Shown: in pieces, positions 26,330 to 39,000 of the stretch
Layout: every line of letters begins with the position of its first letter
Numbering within the stretch: the first letter of the stretch is position 1
Made by a program: the position numbers and the translations under genes
Source: Angiostrongylus vasorum
Taxonomy: Eukaryota; Nematoda; Chromadorea; Rhabditida; Metastrongylidae
Direction of reading: 5' to 3'
Length of the DNA stretch: 64,000 nucleotides
Assembly (NCBI GenBank): GCA_018806985.1
Contig: JADANN010000221.1
Span: 930,001 to 994,000, forward strand
The notes under the pieces: model-generated
Seen by the model: the letters and a program-made list of their open reading frames with translations, nothing else
What the model was told of the DNA's origin: nothing
Database searches by the model: none

Positions 26330-26400
26330 GGCAATATTACTAATAAATAGTAGTAGCAGCAATAATGATAGTAGTGCTAATGATAATAATAGTAATAACA

Positions 26401-26441
<41 letters not shown>

Positions 26442-26460
26442 GATAATAATAGTAGTAATG
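26330..26460 (+). repeat. AAT/TAA microsatellite
   Basis: An imperfect trinucleotide array of AAT with AGT/GAT variants, purest at about 26400-26445. Open frames across it encode Asn, Ile or Tyr runs and are artefacts. An FB1 element follows immediately. Confidence -1.
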
Positions 26461-26464
26461 ACCA

Positions 26465-26765
26465 CCGTGATGTTGAGATATTTCCAAAGCTCCGGTCCGC
26501 AGATGTCCGCTGTGGGGATCGATCCCGTTATTACCTTTTACTGGTATTGATGTGTGACCCACCAGGTCATTTCGGGTCTTTCGTTTTGCTTTTTTTCTCA
26601 GCTAGTTTTCTATATGACAATGGCATCAACAATCACGCGTCAACGGGATTGATCTGAGGAGCACAACTCGGCATTGCAGCCCGTTATAGACTGTAGTCGA
26701 AATCACAATGTTAACTTTTTACATACTGCCTACTACAATTTCTCACGGCAGGGTATTATGTGAAA
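26465..26765 (+). repeat. Foldback element FB1 copy
   Basis: Contains GTGATGTTGAGATATTTCCA, GTTATTACCTTTTACTGGT, the CAACGGGATTGATCTGAGGA block, and a tail reading TTTTTACATACTGCCTACTA. It lies directly beside the AAT microsatellite. Confidence -1.
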
Positions 26766-26894
26766 TGCAACCATAATGTTACAACTTGTTGCTGCATCGA
26801 AAAAAAAATGAGATAACAGAAATAGTGGCATATGCAAATGCAGTATAACGATATGTTGTCCAGCTGTGTTTTTGTTCTATTAAATTTTCATACA

Positions 26895-27175
26895 TAAAAG
26901 GATAAAGCTCTGGGCGCTGATCAGTCTCTGAGGATGCGCCATGCGTTCTTCATTAAACATCGTTGGAGGCGATTGAATACATATCTGGCTTTTACAATGA
27001 CTCGGGGAGGTCTACCGATGTATCGAGCCATTGCTGCTATCCTCCCCGACAAGTCTGGTACCAATTTTCCGACGCCGGAGAGATAGAAGGCTTGGTGAGT
27101 CATGGGCGCGAGGATCGATTCCACGTGTACGTCGCAGTGGCGCCTCCAACTACTGCGCCACACGCGCCCTAAGAT
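26895..27175 (-). repeat. tRNA-derived SINE family A copy
   Basis: Reverse copy: it begins with the tail (CTGATCAGTCTCTGAGGATG, CATGCGTTCTTCATTAAACA), then a body with TCTACCGATGTATCGAGCCA and GACAAGTCTGGTACCAATTT, and ends with the tRNA-like head, GCCTCCAACTACTGCGCCAC. The same order recurs in all copies. Confidence -1.
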
Positions 27176-27179
27176 AAAA

Positions 27180-27745
27180 GATTTCGTACATAAGAAAGGA
27201 AATACGCTGTCACTGCCTAAGAATGGCAGCATTAGACTAGCGATAATCAAACTGAGGTCGTGAAGATTCAGAACAAAGGCTTTCTGTTTTTGCTAAAAAG
27301 AAACCAATTTCTCCATATTCACATTCAGCGCCTGAATATTTTTTGCTTGTGTGGCGAAACGATCTTGCACATTGATTCAGCCAAAAAAATATGTGGCTGT
27401 GGACTATTATGTAATCGACCAGACTTTATGCACTCTCCACAGCAGTGTTCGACGGGCTCCAAATTTACGTCAATGTGCAATACACAGGGCATATGATGCA
27501 TATGATCTTATGACCTTAGTTTGGTGTTCACCAACAGATTTGAACATAAACCATTAATGCTTCACTTCGCACCTTTAGAATGCCCAGGGGCGTGGTGTTA
27601 ATGTGCGTATCATCAGGCACTTCTTGTATTTGTACAAGTGCCTCAGTGATTACTGAAATTACAGGAAATACAGTTATTCGATGGCATAGCGATGCACCTC
27701 TACTGTATTTATTTCTTTACTTAGATGAATGCAGAACAATTCATT
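27180..27745. other. Unassigned intergenic sequence
   Basis: No conserved open frame, repeat or RNA could be recognised. The short open frames near 27260-27557 overlap one another and look random. Confidence -1.
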
Positions 27746-27749
27746 AAGT

Positions 27750-28105
27750 GATGAGTCGGATAGCACAGTGATAGTGATGCCAATAATTGCTGGTTCGATC
27801 TAACTCAGGGCTCACCAAGCCTTTCATCCTTCCAGGTTCGGGAAATTGGTACCAGACCTTCCCGGAAGAAAGGATCACTCTCTTCATTTCAAATGGGAAC
27901 GCTCTAGCCATACTACCTCAGGGCTGCGGGAAGAGTCCACTCTACTATCATTCAACAATGTTCAGGATGAAAAGAAAATCCTCAGAAAGCAGTAGCCGGA
28001 GCCATACGCAAAGGTTGGAGGACGTTCGTGGATAATGGATGCGAGGGAATGAATCGAAGGTGAAAAATGCTGTGATCTGCACAATAGATGTGAATGGCGG
28101 GTCGT
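27750..28105 (+). repeat. SINE-like family B copy
   Basis: The head GGATAGCACAGTGATAGTGA resembles an RNA polymerase III A box, followed by CTGGTTCGATCT, close to the B box GWTCRANNC. The body has AAATTGGTACCAGACCTTCC, GGGAACGCTCTAGCC and ACTCTACTATCATTCAACAA, and the tail has GATGCGAGGGAATGAATCG. The same layout occurs at 41965-42310 and 58590-58885. Confidence -1.
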
Positions 28106-28109
28106 ATAA

Positions 28110-30655
28110 AATATAAAAAATAGGGAAAAAAAATTTGCTCAGAAATTAGTCTGTCAACCCTCATCCATAGAGTCGGTGGATTTCGTGTGCGAGTTCGGTC
28201 GCAATATGAATAGTCTAAATCTTCCATCCTCTTTGAAACGAACGGTTGTTGAACTTGGTTATCGCTTGATTTCAAAGATAAGCTGCTATAAGATAGAGGA
28301 ATGTCCACGTTCTTTGGTCTCCTTATCACACAAAATCCCTTGCCGTTGTGGATTGTAGGGGGAGTTTGCTGCTTTGTGAGTCAGATTCCTCGTGGCGGAA
28401 AACTAATCCGTTGACGGCATCAAATCATGAAGGAATCAATCGCTCACATTCATTGTTCCTTTATCAAGGGTATGAAGCAACAGATTTTACTTCTGCAATG
28501 TGAGACAGAAATCCTCGCTCCTCTTCAATGCATGGCGTTGGTATTATTCGTGCAATTGTGCAGTTCCCTCCTTATCCTGTTAACAATTTTACAATTCTTT
28601 GTACACTTCAGAGAATGCAATATAGAATGTGTCTTCTCTTGGTTTTTCAGGTAGCAATTTTTCTCTTGTGGTAAACCGGACCTCGTACCTGGGTAATTAA
28701 GCCTTTATCCAAACAATGTGGCAATAGCGGCATAACGAATTCAATAAATGTAGGTTTACATAAAGATAAGAATCTATTTAACACTACCGCAACGACGCCT
28801 ATTCTCGGGTTTGTTGTGGACTGAATGATGCCTGATTTTGAGCCTTCATTTTTACTGGACTGCTGAATTTTTGAAGAAAAAGCAATAATTTTTCAATAGC
28901 TACAAGATTTCGTAGGTTGCGAATATGGATGGATTGCAGAAAAGACTTTTATCTACCCTTTTACGGGTATAAATGATATTTATGGTGCTATTTACCAGAC
29001 CTATTGATGTTCTGCCAACCATACTAGATGTTACTAGGGTCCGTCATACAAACACATTACTGTCAGCATTTAGAAGTGTTTTTTCAATCTATGGGTCTCC
29101 CGGTTCTGTAATTTTTATATCGGCAAAATCTATACAACTATGATTTACCATAGCATTAGACTTCAAGCGCAGTTATCCCGCTGTCCCACCTCACTCCCGC
29201 CTTGCCGCCACCCACCACACCCCTAAGTAGTTTTGTATACCTATAGCATAAATATATGTATAGTATACGCATAGTATTAAAATGTATAATTTTTTGCATT
29301 TCTTAGTACAGAATGGAGACGTTCCCGAAGGTCGTCCAACACAAAATCCATCTTTTACAAGCTATCAATTGATAGCAAGAAGTTTAATGAAATAATTCGA
29401 TGAGTTAAAATAAACCAGCAGAACAAAAAATGAGACCTATTGATGTCCTGCCAACCATTACCGCAAAACAGTTATGACATCTATAGGTGTCCCTCGTCGC
29501 GGTAGTGTTAATGCACCGACAGCTAGCACGGTGTGCACGTAAAACACGACTTTCGCCAATAATGTTTAAATAGATCGTTCAATAATTGAATTTTGCTATA
29601 TTAAGTGAAGGAACAAGGAAGAAATGAAGATTTCAAGAACAATATCTAAACTAGAAAAATAGAAGGACCAATGATGCTGCTTATATTTATTGTGGAGTGG
29701 GTGGAGTTACGATACGACTTGAGAGCTTCCCAACTGGTGCAGTCTTGCAGAGCTGATTCGGTATGCTAAAGTACATCGGGCAAGGAACGTGTGATTTTCC
29801 CAAAAGAGCTCATTCAGTCGTACTACGATAGACATAGAAAATAGATCAGATAAGAATAGAAATCTTACAAAGGCGGTTTGAACAGTTCTACACAAGGAAG
29901 CATTAGGTACAAGTATAGGAATAGATACAGAACATTAGCGATTTTTTAGGACATATTTAGTGTTCTCTATGACATCCATAAGGTAGAGAGTATTCTCTAC
30001 TTTGTGGAGATCAGTCTCTACATCAAATATTCTTGTAATTTATTCTTATAATCGAATTGAAACAATTCTCTCTCAATTAAAATTTGATATCTGGTAGTTC
30101 GCAGTAATGGGTTTATCAGTGGAATATGCTGATGAGCTAGTTGAGTGTGACAAACTAAGTACTGCTGTCAGTAGCATCCCGCTAAACTCGCATATCAATT
30201 CCTACTAACATTGTACTGCAAAACTATGGTTTCCGTGAATACAAAGAAGTGCGTTTCAAATATTATGCCATAAAATCGTAAAACAATGGTAAGCCTTGTA
30301 GGGGCGGAACCATGATCTATGGAAAACCCGTTTTGTCTCTAGTAGCTGACTTTTGTGCAATATTGAAGCTTAACGAAATTAAGTTCAGAATGCTGTTTTT
30401 ACAAAATCGATCAATAACATCAGAAATGTTGGTGGTACGAATAAAATTAACACGTACCAAGGTGATGACAGGAAAGGACAACCTAGTTTTTTTTCCGATT
30501 GTTTCTTGCCCTAATTATTGGCCACAGGTGCGCGAACGCTGCATGGTTTCGCCATCTGTAAAGAAAAATGCGTTAGATTTGAGCCCTATATGTTGCTAGA
30601 TATTAATAAATAACAAATCTATGTAGCCCATGCAGATAAACGAACGGTAAAGCAC
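28110..30655. other. Intergenic, mostly unassigned
   Basis: A fragment of repeat E (CTGGGTAATTAAGCCTTTAT near 28690), possible repeat D remnants near 29030-29340 and an AGAGAGTATTCTCTACTTTG hairpin near 29980 are seen. The rest gives no conserved coding sequence. Confidence -1.
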
Positions 30656-30658
30656 TTT

Positions 30659-33600
30659 TCAGCCAATCATTGTTGGGTTGAGTCGGTTCTGAGTGAGTCG
30701 TTCCATAATCTTGTCCTTTCCGACAAGGAACAGGTTCACATTCGGAAACACATGGCCGTACTGCATGTGCCGATCGGCTTGATAATTCAAGTACTTGAAG
30801 GTGAAAGGGGGCTCGTTCATTAGGATCCGACAGTGTCAATGGGAACTCCATAGCACTGTTTAGAATTCCGTTTCCGAGTCCTGAAAATAAGTGTCCATAA
30901 TGTTCAGGATACCGCTGCCATTATCTAAAGTTGAGCATCGAGAATCTCTCGCCAGTGATCACTGATACTATTTGAACCAGAAGTTACCCTTCACCATAAG
31001 ACGTCCATCAAAGTCGAAAAGCTCGTTGACTCCAACGATCGGCAGATCGAAGTGGCCTGAATTGCAGAGTGAATCATTTAAGAAACTGTTTGGTAATGAA
31101 GAGACAATAAGAACCGCATCAAATACCTTTCTCATCAAGACTTAGAAACTTTCCATTTATTTTTTACACTACTCGTCTTTCATAAGGTTTCCTCGGTTTG
31201 GCTGTTGCATGAGAATTTTCCCTTCGGTTATGGATGTCATTGAATACCGGTCGAGCTGATTCTCCCTAGTGCTCAGGTAGCAAAACTATAGCGTTCCCAG
31301 TTGGACTGCAGAGAGCGAACCTTTCCTACAGAAGTTTGATACCAATTTATCAGTGGCGGAAGGATGGGAGGAATGGTGAGACCGTAGGCGGATCGAACCA
31401 GTATCGTGGTCGTGATGATCGTTGTCACTACTACTGCGCTACGCGTTCCGTGCATCGAGTAATAGAGCAAAAGTGGTAAGGAAATATTTTCATGCCTTTT
31501 ATCACCAAGGTGCAACTGGATGAGAATGATTCAATTTTTCCTCTAGCTTAATTGCTGTTTTCAAACCAAACTCGAGGATTAATCTAGGAATAAAAAGTGA
31601 AAAAAGCCCCATATTATCGGCCACTGGCCATAATTTTATTGAACATTAATAACTTTAGCTCTTCCGCCAATTCCTACCAGTTGCGTAGAGTCAAATTTAC
31701 GAAGTATCTTGCACGAACTAGGATCAGGTAGGGGAGCTAGGTATTTTGACGGTTTTGGCCGTGTTCAATATATAAAACTTCACAAACGCTCTGCAGATGC
31801 ATCCAATTTCACCCAAAATCTCTCTTTTAAGATTCCTTTAAAGAAGTGTAAAAAATCTGCATAGTTAGGACAACCAAAGAGATGACATGTGAGTTTGCTT
31901 AGTAATCTCTTGGAAAAAATAAGTAGGTTAAAAAAAACATGAAAGGTAAATATGATGAGGAAATTTCTGGGAAATAACACCCATGGGGAACACGGGCAAA
32001 GCTTGCGTAGGCGTACAGCGCTTACCTGAAACTTCCACAATTTTTTGAAAGATCGTACTCAGATCCTACAGTGAAGGCCGTCAAGAACGGCTGATATGTG
32101 CCTTCATTGCGCTCGAACGCTAGGTCGGCGTATTGATCGAAGTTACGTCGAACTTGCAGATCATGATTATTTACACCCTGAACGCGGTAGGTTACCGTTG
32201 TTCTTTTCAAGAAACTCTCCACTTGGGACCTACATTGACTGCAAAACCAGCACCCCATGAATCTATCAGGTCTTCATTGAATGTGGCAGCGACGGCCTGT
32301 GTAAACGGATTGAAGGCGGATCTAAATTTCTCAAGACACTCAACTATTGGCATGGTGCTAAAGCTAATTTTGCTTTTCTTTAAATGTATTATGTCATCAC
32401 GCTAATTTAAAAGTGCTATTTCAATTTATATGTGTAAAATATTAAACTTTATGCGTCCTATCGAGTCTTCAATATTAGTACTTTCGCAATATGAAGTTTT
32501 CTTTTACCATCGGAAAGGCCACAACGTGTCACAGAGTTCAGCAAGAATAGGTGGAACATATGGAAAGGTTACGATTAGGGCTTTCACCTACTATTTGTGG
32601 ATTAGCTGTCCCCCACACGGAGCTTTTTTAATCTCTGCGTTCTGGTTGGCCGTCCAATATCTACACGAAGAAAGCCTTGATTTAGTTGAAAACGACCTAC
32701 ATGGAAAGCCACGGAAGGTCGCAGACCAGATTTCCGCATAGAACTTCCTTTTTAGCTATAAGAAGAAAATCTACCCAGTGTGAGGGGAAACCATCAAAGG
32801 CGGTAAAAAATGAAAGTTATTTCAACGTGTATTAGATGTTTGTGAACAACAGGCGGGCAATCCCATTCGTAACAGCAAGATGAGTAGTTTTTGATCAATA
32901 TGGCATTTATTTATATATTAGGTCTTCATTAATACTAAAGTGTTATTATCCAGCAAGTACTGCCTACAGCAGAGTAAACTCGGGCGAGAAACAAAGCAGA
33001 AGTGACCAGAGTTAGTGAACGTGATGGGTTGATCAAAAGAGTATGCAAAAAACTTCGAAGGCTTCGTTAGAACGCTTTGCTTCATTCTCCTTATTCACTA
33101 GATCTTAAAATTTTTGCAAACCATTTCAAGTGGTATGAATTTCACCTCTTCGAAATACTGGATAAATCCATAAGGTTCTATTGCGAAGAAGCATGCAATT
33201 ATTAGAAAGGTCATTAGTCACAGTGAAGAAGAAAATGACCCAAACTCACTTTAGAACTGGATTTTAAATCTGATAAACTGGATTTCGGCTGAGAAAATGG
33301 GACAAGGTTTTCAATGATGAAATATAGTCTTAAAAAATATAGCGTGAAGCAATGACACGAGTCTTTTAACTCGTCAACAACTACCTGCACACTGCCTGAA
33401 TCAACAGCTTTTAGTTGAGAAGGAAGATGGCTTTTGTCATCATGAGTTTTCAGATATCTCTAGGTATGGCTTTGAATAAAAACACATTCAGGTAGTGAAA
33501 TACCTTCCACTGAAGTCCGCTTTTTTGACCGGGTAAATGCACGTCAGGTACGCTCATGGGCTTCTCGCCAGCCTAGTAAATAATTGTGAAAAATTATCAT

Positions 33601-34403
33601 AGTCAGAAATGAATAGCCTTTAATTGCTCCAATTTTGTTGAAAGGAAAGAACGTAGTCAATCAAAACATCTATTCGGCTAACGGAGGACGTCTTCGACTT
33701 CCTCAGCAGGTCGCTTCATTATAGCGGTGCTTCACTGAAGAAGATTCGACTCGATACGACGATGAAAACACCATATGGAGAAGCCGAACGACGGTGGACC
33801 GGTGACTCGCATCATCGGCTCTGCTGAAGACGAAGACGTCGAAACGTCAGCCGAATAAGTCATTTTATTGACTACATAATTAATTATTTCTTAGTGAGTT
33901 AATATGTTCACTACTAGTGATTCACCTTATCTCCAGCTATGTACAGATTCGGAAAGAACGGTGCTGAACGTTCGTCAGTCATACCAGTTGGCAACTGTAG
34001 CAGGCCGAGACCTCGAGGACGATCACGGATGAAGGTAGCTGAACCACAAAATAACTAGATGTGTTTGTACTAGGAGGTCTATTGATATTGCAGTCATATC
34101 TACACTTATCATTTCAAAAATCATAGACATAACATAAATATGAACTCTTCAGACCATTTAACACTCAAAAGGCGCATAGTCACTTATGGTTGTACCCTGG
34201 AAGTCTGATAGGTTTTTATAATTTGCACTTATTACCAGTACTTATTGGCCCTGCTACATCCCCACTAATAGAGCATAATAAGCTTGCTAGAAAATGAGTA
34301 GGTTAACATTGCATGATCAGTTGTTAAAGGGTGAACTTTTCAACTTACCTCTCGCTTCCAGCGAAGGAATAGTGAGTATAAACAGAGTAACTGCTATAAT
34401 CAT
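30659..34403 (-). CDS. Unrecognised secreted protein, tandem paralogue 1 (apparent frameshifts)
   Basis: Seven exons on the minus strand: 34403-34349, 34038-33926, 33572-33511, 32343-32234, 32177-32026, 31056-30988, 30880-30659 (stop NPTMIG then TGA). The first exon starts MIIAVTLFILTIPSLEAR, a signal peptide, and its one-base end joins the next exon, which reads TFIRDRPRGLGLLQLPTGMT. Later segments are AGEKPMSVPDVHLPGQ, RSAFNPFTQAVAATFNEDL, LQVRRNFDQYADLAFER, YQPFLTAFTVGSEYD, HFDLPIVGVNELFDFDGR and GNGILNSAMEFPLTLSDPNE. About 259 residues are expected. Three runs look one base too long relative to the paralogue: T6 at 33521-33526, T6 at 32041-32046 and G5 at 30807-30811 (plus-strand bases). 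Each breaks the frame, while the sequence after each returns to the paralogue's reading in another frame. I do not recognise the family and see no catalytic motif or cysteine pattern. Alternative: a young pseudogene. Confidence -1.
33672..33857. repeat. Foldback element FB2, short copy
   Basis: Starts ATTCGGCTAACGGAGGACGT and ends with GAAGACGTCGAAACGTCAGC then CGAAT, its inverted form. The interior has GAAGATTCGACTCGATACGA. It lies in the second intron of paralogue 1. Confidence -1.
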
Positions 34404-35410
34404 ATCAACGATCTCGATATTTGATTGCAGCGACGGAAATTGGATCAGAGCCGAAAGCGGAATACGGCCGGCTCGGTTCAGATCATCCGATCCAGTTTCC
34501 GATGGTATCCTGGTGGAGGCCGGACAATTGTGTACGGCGCTGTTATTTCTTGGATTGCTTTACCTCTATCTTCATATTATTATGCACTTCATTCCTGTAA
34601 ACCTTTGCTCTTTTAGTTTTTTGTTTTCGTCTCGCATTAAATGTGGTTTATAAGAAACAGCCTTTTATGGTGAGAAATACCTAAGTCGGCCCCTTCTTCA
34701 AGTAATGTACAAGAACAACAAATGGCTGTTTCAGAAATTACTACATGTTTTCGAAATTATTCTTACTTAATTGTGATTTTAAATGATGGATCTTCTCTGT
34801 TAAACCTAAACTCTTTGGTCACAATCAGAAGTAGTTTAACTCTGTTACTTGCCGGTATAGTCGTAAGAAGTGTAAATTTGTGTGACTGGCTCCACGTAAT
34901 AAGTGGTTGTGAATCTTGCTTATGGAGCGATGGCAACGTGACCTTTACCGATCGCTTTCGAGAGACGAATTTTTGTACTGGCCTTCCGAAATCCATACTA
35001 CTTAGGCTATTTTTTACGAATAGCATCATAAATTGCACATTTCGAGAGCATGTGCTTAACAATAACTGTATTCTATCCTTATCTACTTTCTGATTGCTCA
35101 ATCGTTGAAGCCCGACGGAACATCCTATGCATGATTCCATTTTATTGCTTCTTGATCTAAGTGCAATGAGCATCTCAACTGCGTTGCTGTCTTCTTCATG
35201 AGCGGTAGAGAATTAAAAACTCCTTTACTTAACGTTTTCTGCGTTTTTTTATGAAGTGGCTTGATTTTTGCAATTAAGAGAACCACGGCGCAGAAGACGC
35301 TGATTGCGTCTTTAATTGTTAAGCTAGTAACTTAAGTACATAAAATCCGTCCTAAAAATAACTTACAGATATCTGATGTTTTTTGAGCTCTACGTGTGAT
35401 TGCATAGAAG
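34404..35410. other. Spacer between the tandem paralogues, proximal part
   Basis: Sequence upstream of the paralogue 1 start codon. It should hold its promoter, but no defined motif or obvious TTTCAG trans-splice acceptor is seen just before the ATG. Overlapping open frames on both strands near 34722-35173 are not supported by splice structure. Confidence -1.
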
Positions 35411-35414
35411 GATA

Positions 35415-35705
35415 AAGGATAAAACTCTTGGCTTCAATCAGTCCCTGAGGGATGCGTCATGCATTCGACTTCATTAAGTATCGTTAGAGGTGAATGAATG
35501 CATATCTAGCCTATACAATGACTCGCGTTGGCGTAACTATGTATCGATTCAGTGCTGCTATCCTCCCAGACAGGCCGCGTAGCATTTTTTCTCCTGGCGA
35601 CGGAACGAGAGAGGGCTTGGAGAGCCGTGGTGTGGGATTGAACCTATGTGCGTTGCAGAGCACTTCTAACCACTGCGCTATACCCACCGCAGTGATTCGA
35701 TAAGA
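35415..35705 (-). repeat. tRNA-derived SINE family A copy
   Basis: Tail-first copy: CTTGGCTTCAATCAGTCCCT, ATGCATTCGACTTCATTAAG, a TGTATCGATTCAGTGCTGCT body and the head TTCTAACCACTGCGCTATAC, which is the complement of the A-box region. It sits between the tandem paralogues. Confidence -1.
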
Positions 35706-36088
35706 TCACTTACCTGTTTAATTAAGCTACTATTAAGTGACACTGGAAACATAGGAAAAATCTACGTAGGTTACCGCTGATTATTTCAGCTTATACAGAG
35801 TTGAAAATCTCTTATAACAAGTATTACGTAGGAACAACAAAAAAACACTTAATACTTTTTGAAAAATTAATGTAACCACTGGAATTCACTTGCATTTTTT
35901 TAAACACTCCTTTCTAATGATTAAATAATAGCTGTTGGTAGTTCGAAATAATTCTTAGTTCCTAATGAGAACAATTTTGAACAGATGTAAGTGAACAGAG
36001 TGCGTGCTTTAGAAGTAAACGTTGACCACATTCAGGTTATTCTTGACGGAGACAAGAGTAGTACATTTTTGCTGCCCATCTCTACACC

Positions 36089-39000
36089 TTAGCCAATCAT
36101 GGTCGGATTGAGGCTGTTCTGCGACAGTCGCTCCATGATCTTGTCCTTGCCGACGAGGAACAGATTCACATTCGGCACCACATGGCCATATTGCATGTGC
36201 CGATCAGCCATGAAGTTCAAATATTTGAATGTGAATGGCGCTCGCTCGTTCGGATCCGACAGCGTCAACGGAAACTCCATAGCACTGTTTAGAATGCCAT
36301 TGCCGAATCCTGGAAAGAACCTTAATAATTCCAGTACAACACTCTTATAAAGTTGCCAACTTCAGAAGCAGAAAACGTGGTCTATGACTAGAATTCTGAA
36401 GTTTAAATAAAGAATGCTTCTGATTTCCGTACTTGCTGCCAAATTTTCGAATGTATTTCAAGCCAGAAAGCATTATGTCTCATATTAACACACAACGCCC
36501 GCGTGGTTTCTCGCGTTCCTGCCGCTTGGGACTGCTAGTAAGTTTCTTTTTTTGAGCTCGCACAATCCATCCGATGACTATGATCCATTATATTGACTAT
36601 AATTGAAATAACAGTCAATTACGGAGAAATTAGCTGCCATGGAACTCGCCCAAGGAAAAGTTTTTTGTGTGCTTTTAAGTGCAGAATAGAGTTGTTGCCG
36701 GTCGACACCTGTTACGATATCTGTGTTGTCTAAGTAATCGAGTGATTGCAAGAAATGCAGGAGAGGAGTTCTTTGCTCAAATTTGAACGTTCAGAAAGAG
36801 AATGGCCCAACCTGAGCTCATACAGGCCACTCGGTGGGCAGCGGCCGGTATAAAGTGCAAACCCACTATGTGTTAAAAGCAAAATGTGACACTATGCTAG
36901 GGAATGCTAAGCACTTCTTTCTTAACCTCTTTTTACAGATTTGCTTAACAATATCGGACAGCTAAGCGGCTTTACAACCTGCATTTCATAATTACCTTTC
37001 TAATATCCTTCTAAAGTCAAAAGGAAAATACGGTTTTATGCTTGATGGTTCGAACTGGCTGTTGACGCAATTTGAAATGACCTGTTCCTGATGCACTACC
37101 TACCTTTTAACATTATCCTTCCATCAAAGTCGAACAGTTCATTCACGCCAGGTATCGGTATATCGAAATGCCCTTAAAGTGCTGGTTTTGGACGTTGTTG
37201 AATTGCCGTTTGAAGCCAGTTTTAAATTAGAAAGCATTTCTTCCACAATATTTCGAGCTGTCCTTCTTCTGCCAAATGTAAACGTTACGAATAAGTGGCT
37301 TACAAGTACTTGCTAATATTCATTTAAAACAAACGCACTCATCACTATTCTTGTTCTTTCAATTAGTAGCTGTTCTAGCAAACCCCGCAAAGTTAGCGAC
37401 TTCTTAAAATGCTTTGTTTTAGCGACCACAAACACATTGAACGATGAGGCCTTCATCGTTGCTCACTTTATAGGCGACTCCTTCCATCATCGTAGAGGTG
37501 ATCGAATGCATATTTGGCCTATAAAATGACCTTCATTGGCTTGCAGATGTGTAGGCTAAGTGCTTCTATTCTCCCTAAACAACGCCGATTTGCCCTATCC
37601 GGGAGTAATGGTGCGCTTGATGAACCTGGAGTGCGAGATAGAACCCACGACCACGTGTGTAGTTCTGGAAACTCCACTGCACCACGCAGACCGCTAATCA
37701 TATTGCTAATTGGAATAGAAAGATAATCTCGTTGATTGACATTGATTGACTATGGAGCAACGGCTAGTTTTGTTGATTCTCTTACTAAAACGAAATGGCT
37801 AGAGAAATAAAATTTCTCTGCCTAGGACATGCGTTTAGCATGCATATGGTCAATAATACCTTTTATTTTAACGAAAATCAAAAAATCTGCCCAGATAAAG
37901 AAGTATCACTCTTTCTAATCTTTACCATTATTCTTACGCCAGAGAACAGAAAAATCTTCTGATTACCTGCAACTTCTCGAATTTTACTGAAGTCGTATTC
38001 GGCGCCAACTGTACCGGCCGTCAAGAAGGGTTGATACATACCATCGTTACGACTCAGTGGAGCATCGGCATATTGATCAAAATTACGTCGCACTTGTAAG
38101 TTAAAGTTGTTTGCTCCCTTAAACAAACGGCAACGAAAGAGTCGTAGCCTAAGCGACAGTGAGTGTTCACCGAAAAATCACATACATTGACAGCAAAACC
38201 TGATCCCCCACGAATCCGCGAGGTCTTCGTTGAAAGTGGCTGCGACTGCTTGAGTGAATGGATTGAAAGCAGATCTAAACAGCGTTACTGAGGCCCAACA
38301 TCGGCAGATAACGGTAGAGGAGACAACGTAAAACATGAAAGAAGAGAGAGATAGGATGGCTGTGAAAGATTTCCGTTCATCCATCGTGTTTTATTGATCT
38401 GTAATAATTTGGCGGACGTGAAGCACGCTGAGTTTGAAGCCCTCGCTGAGAATTTCCCATCTTAACATCAGTTCCGACTATATCATAATTAAAGGACTAC
38501 AGGCTTGTGGTATCTTGATATAGACAACAATAAACACATTATGGCCCAAATCCTTCAACATGTCATAGCTTTCCTGTTAATCATCTAAGAAACCGTGCGA
38601 ATGCTATTCACTCCATTCCTTCCTCGTTGACGGTCTAGAAAATCCCCCATTTGTTCTCTTCACAAAAATGCCAAGGGAGAGCTGCCGTTTCTCTTCGTCC
38701 TCAAATTCTTGTTACATTTTCTTTCACTGCACTTTTTTGCTATCATTTTCGCAATCATTGATTCTGTAAGTGGAGTCTTGACTGCTCGCAGGGTATACGT
38801 TGTCAACGTTATCGGAAATAGTAGCTTCTAACCATTCTGGAAGGTCGGTGCCATTCTGTCGCCTTTCCTTTTCTCTTGCTGAGATCCTGGTGTGATGGTG
38901 TGATGAAAATAGTGGGATCGAAGAAAACGGCGAGGTCATCATATCGGAAAATTCGACGTAATCTCACGACAATACATTTTTTGCAAGTCCTTCCTGTATT

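Noticed and set aside
26289..26657. 122-codon open frame with an Asn-rich run
   Set aside because: Encoded by the AAT microsatellite and the neighbouring FB1 element.
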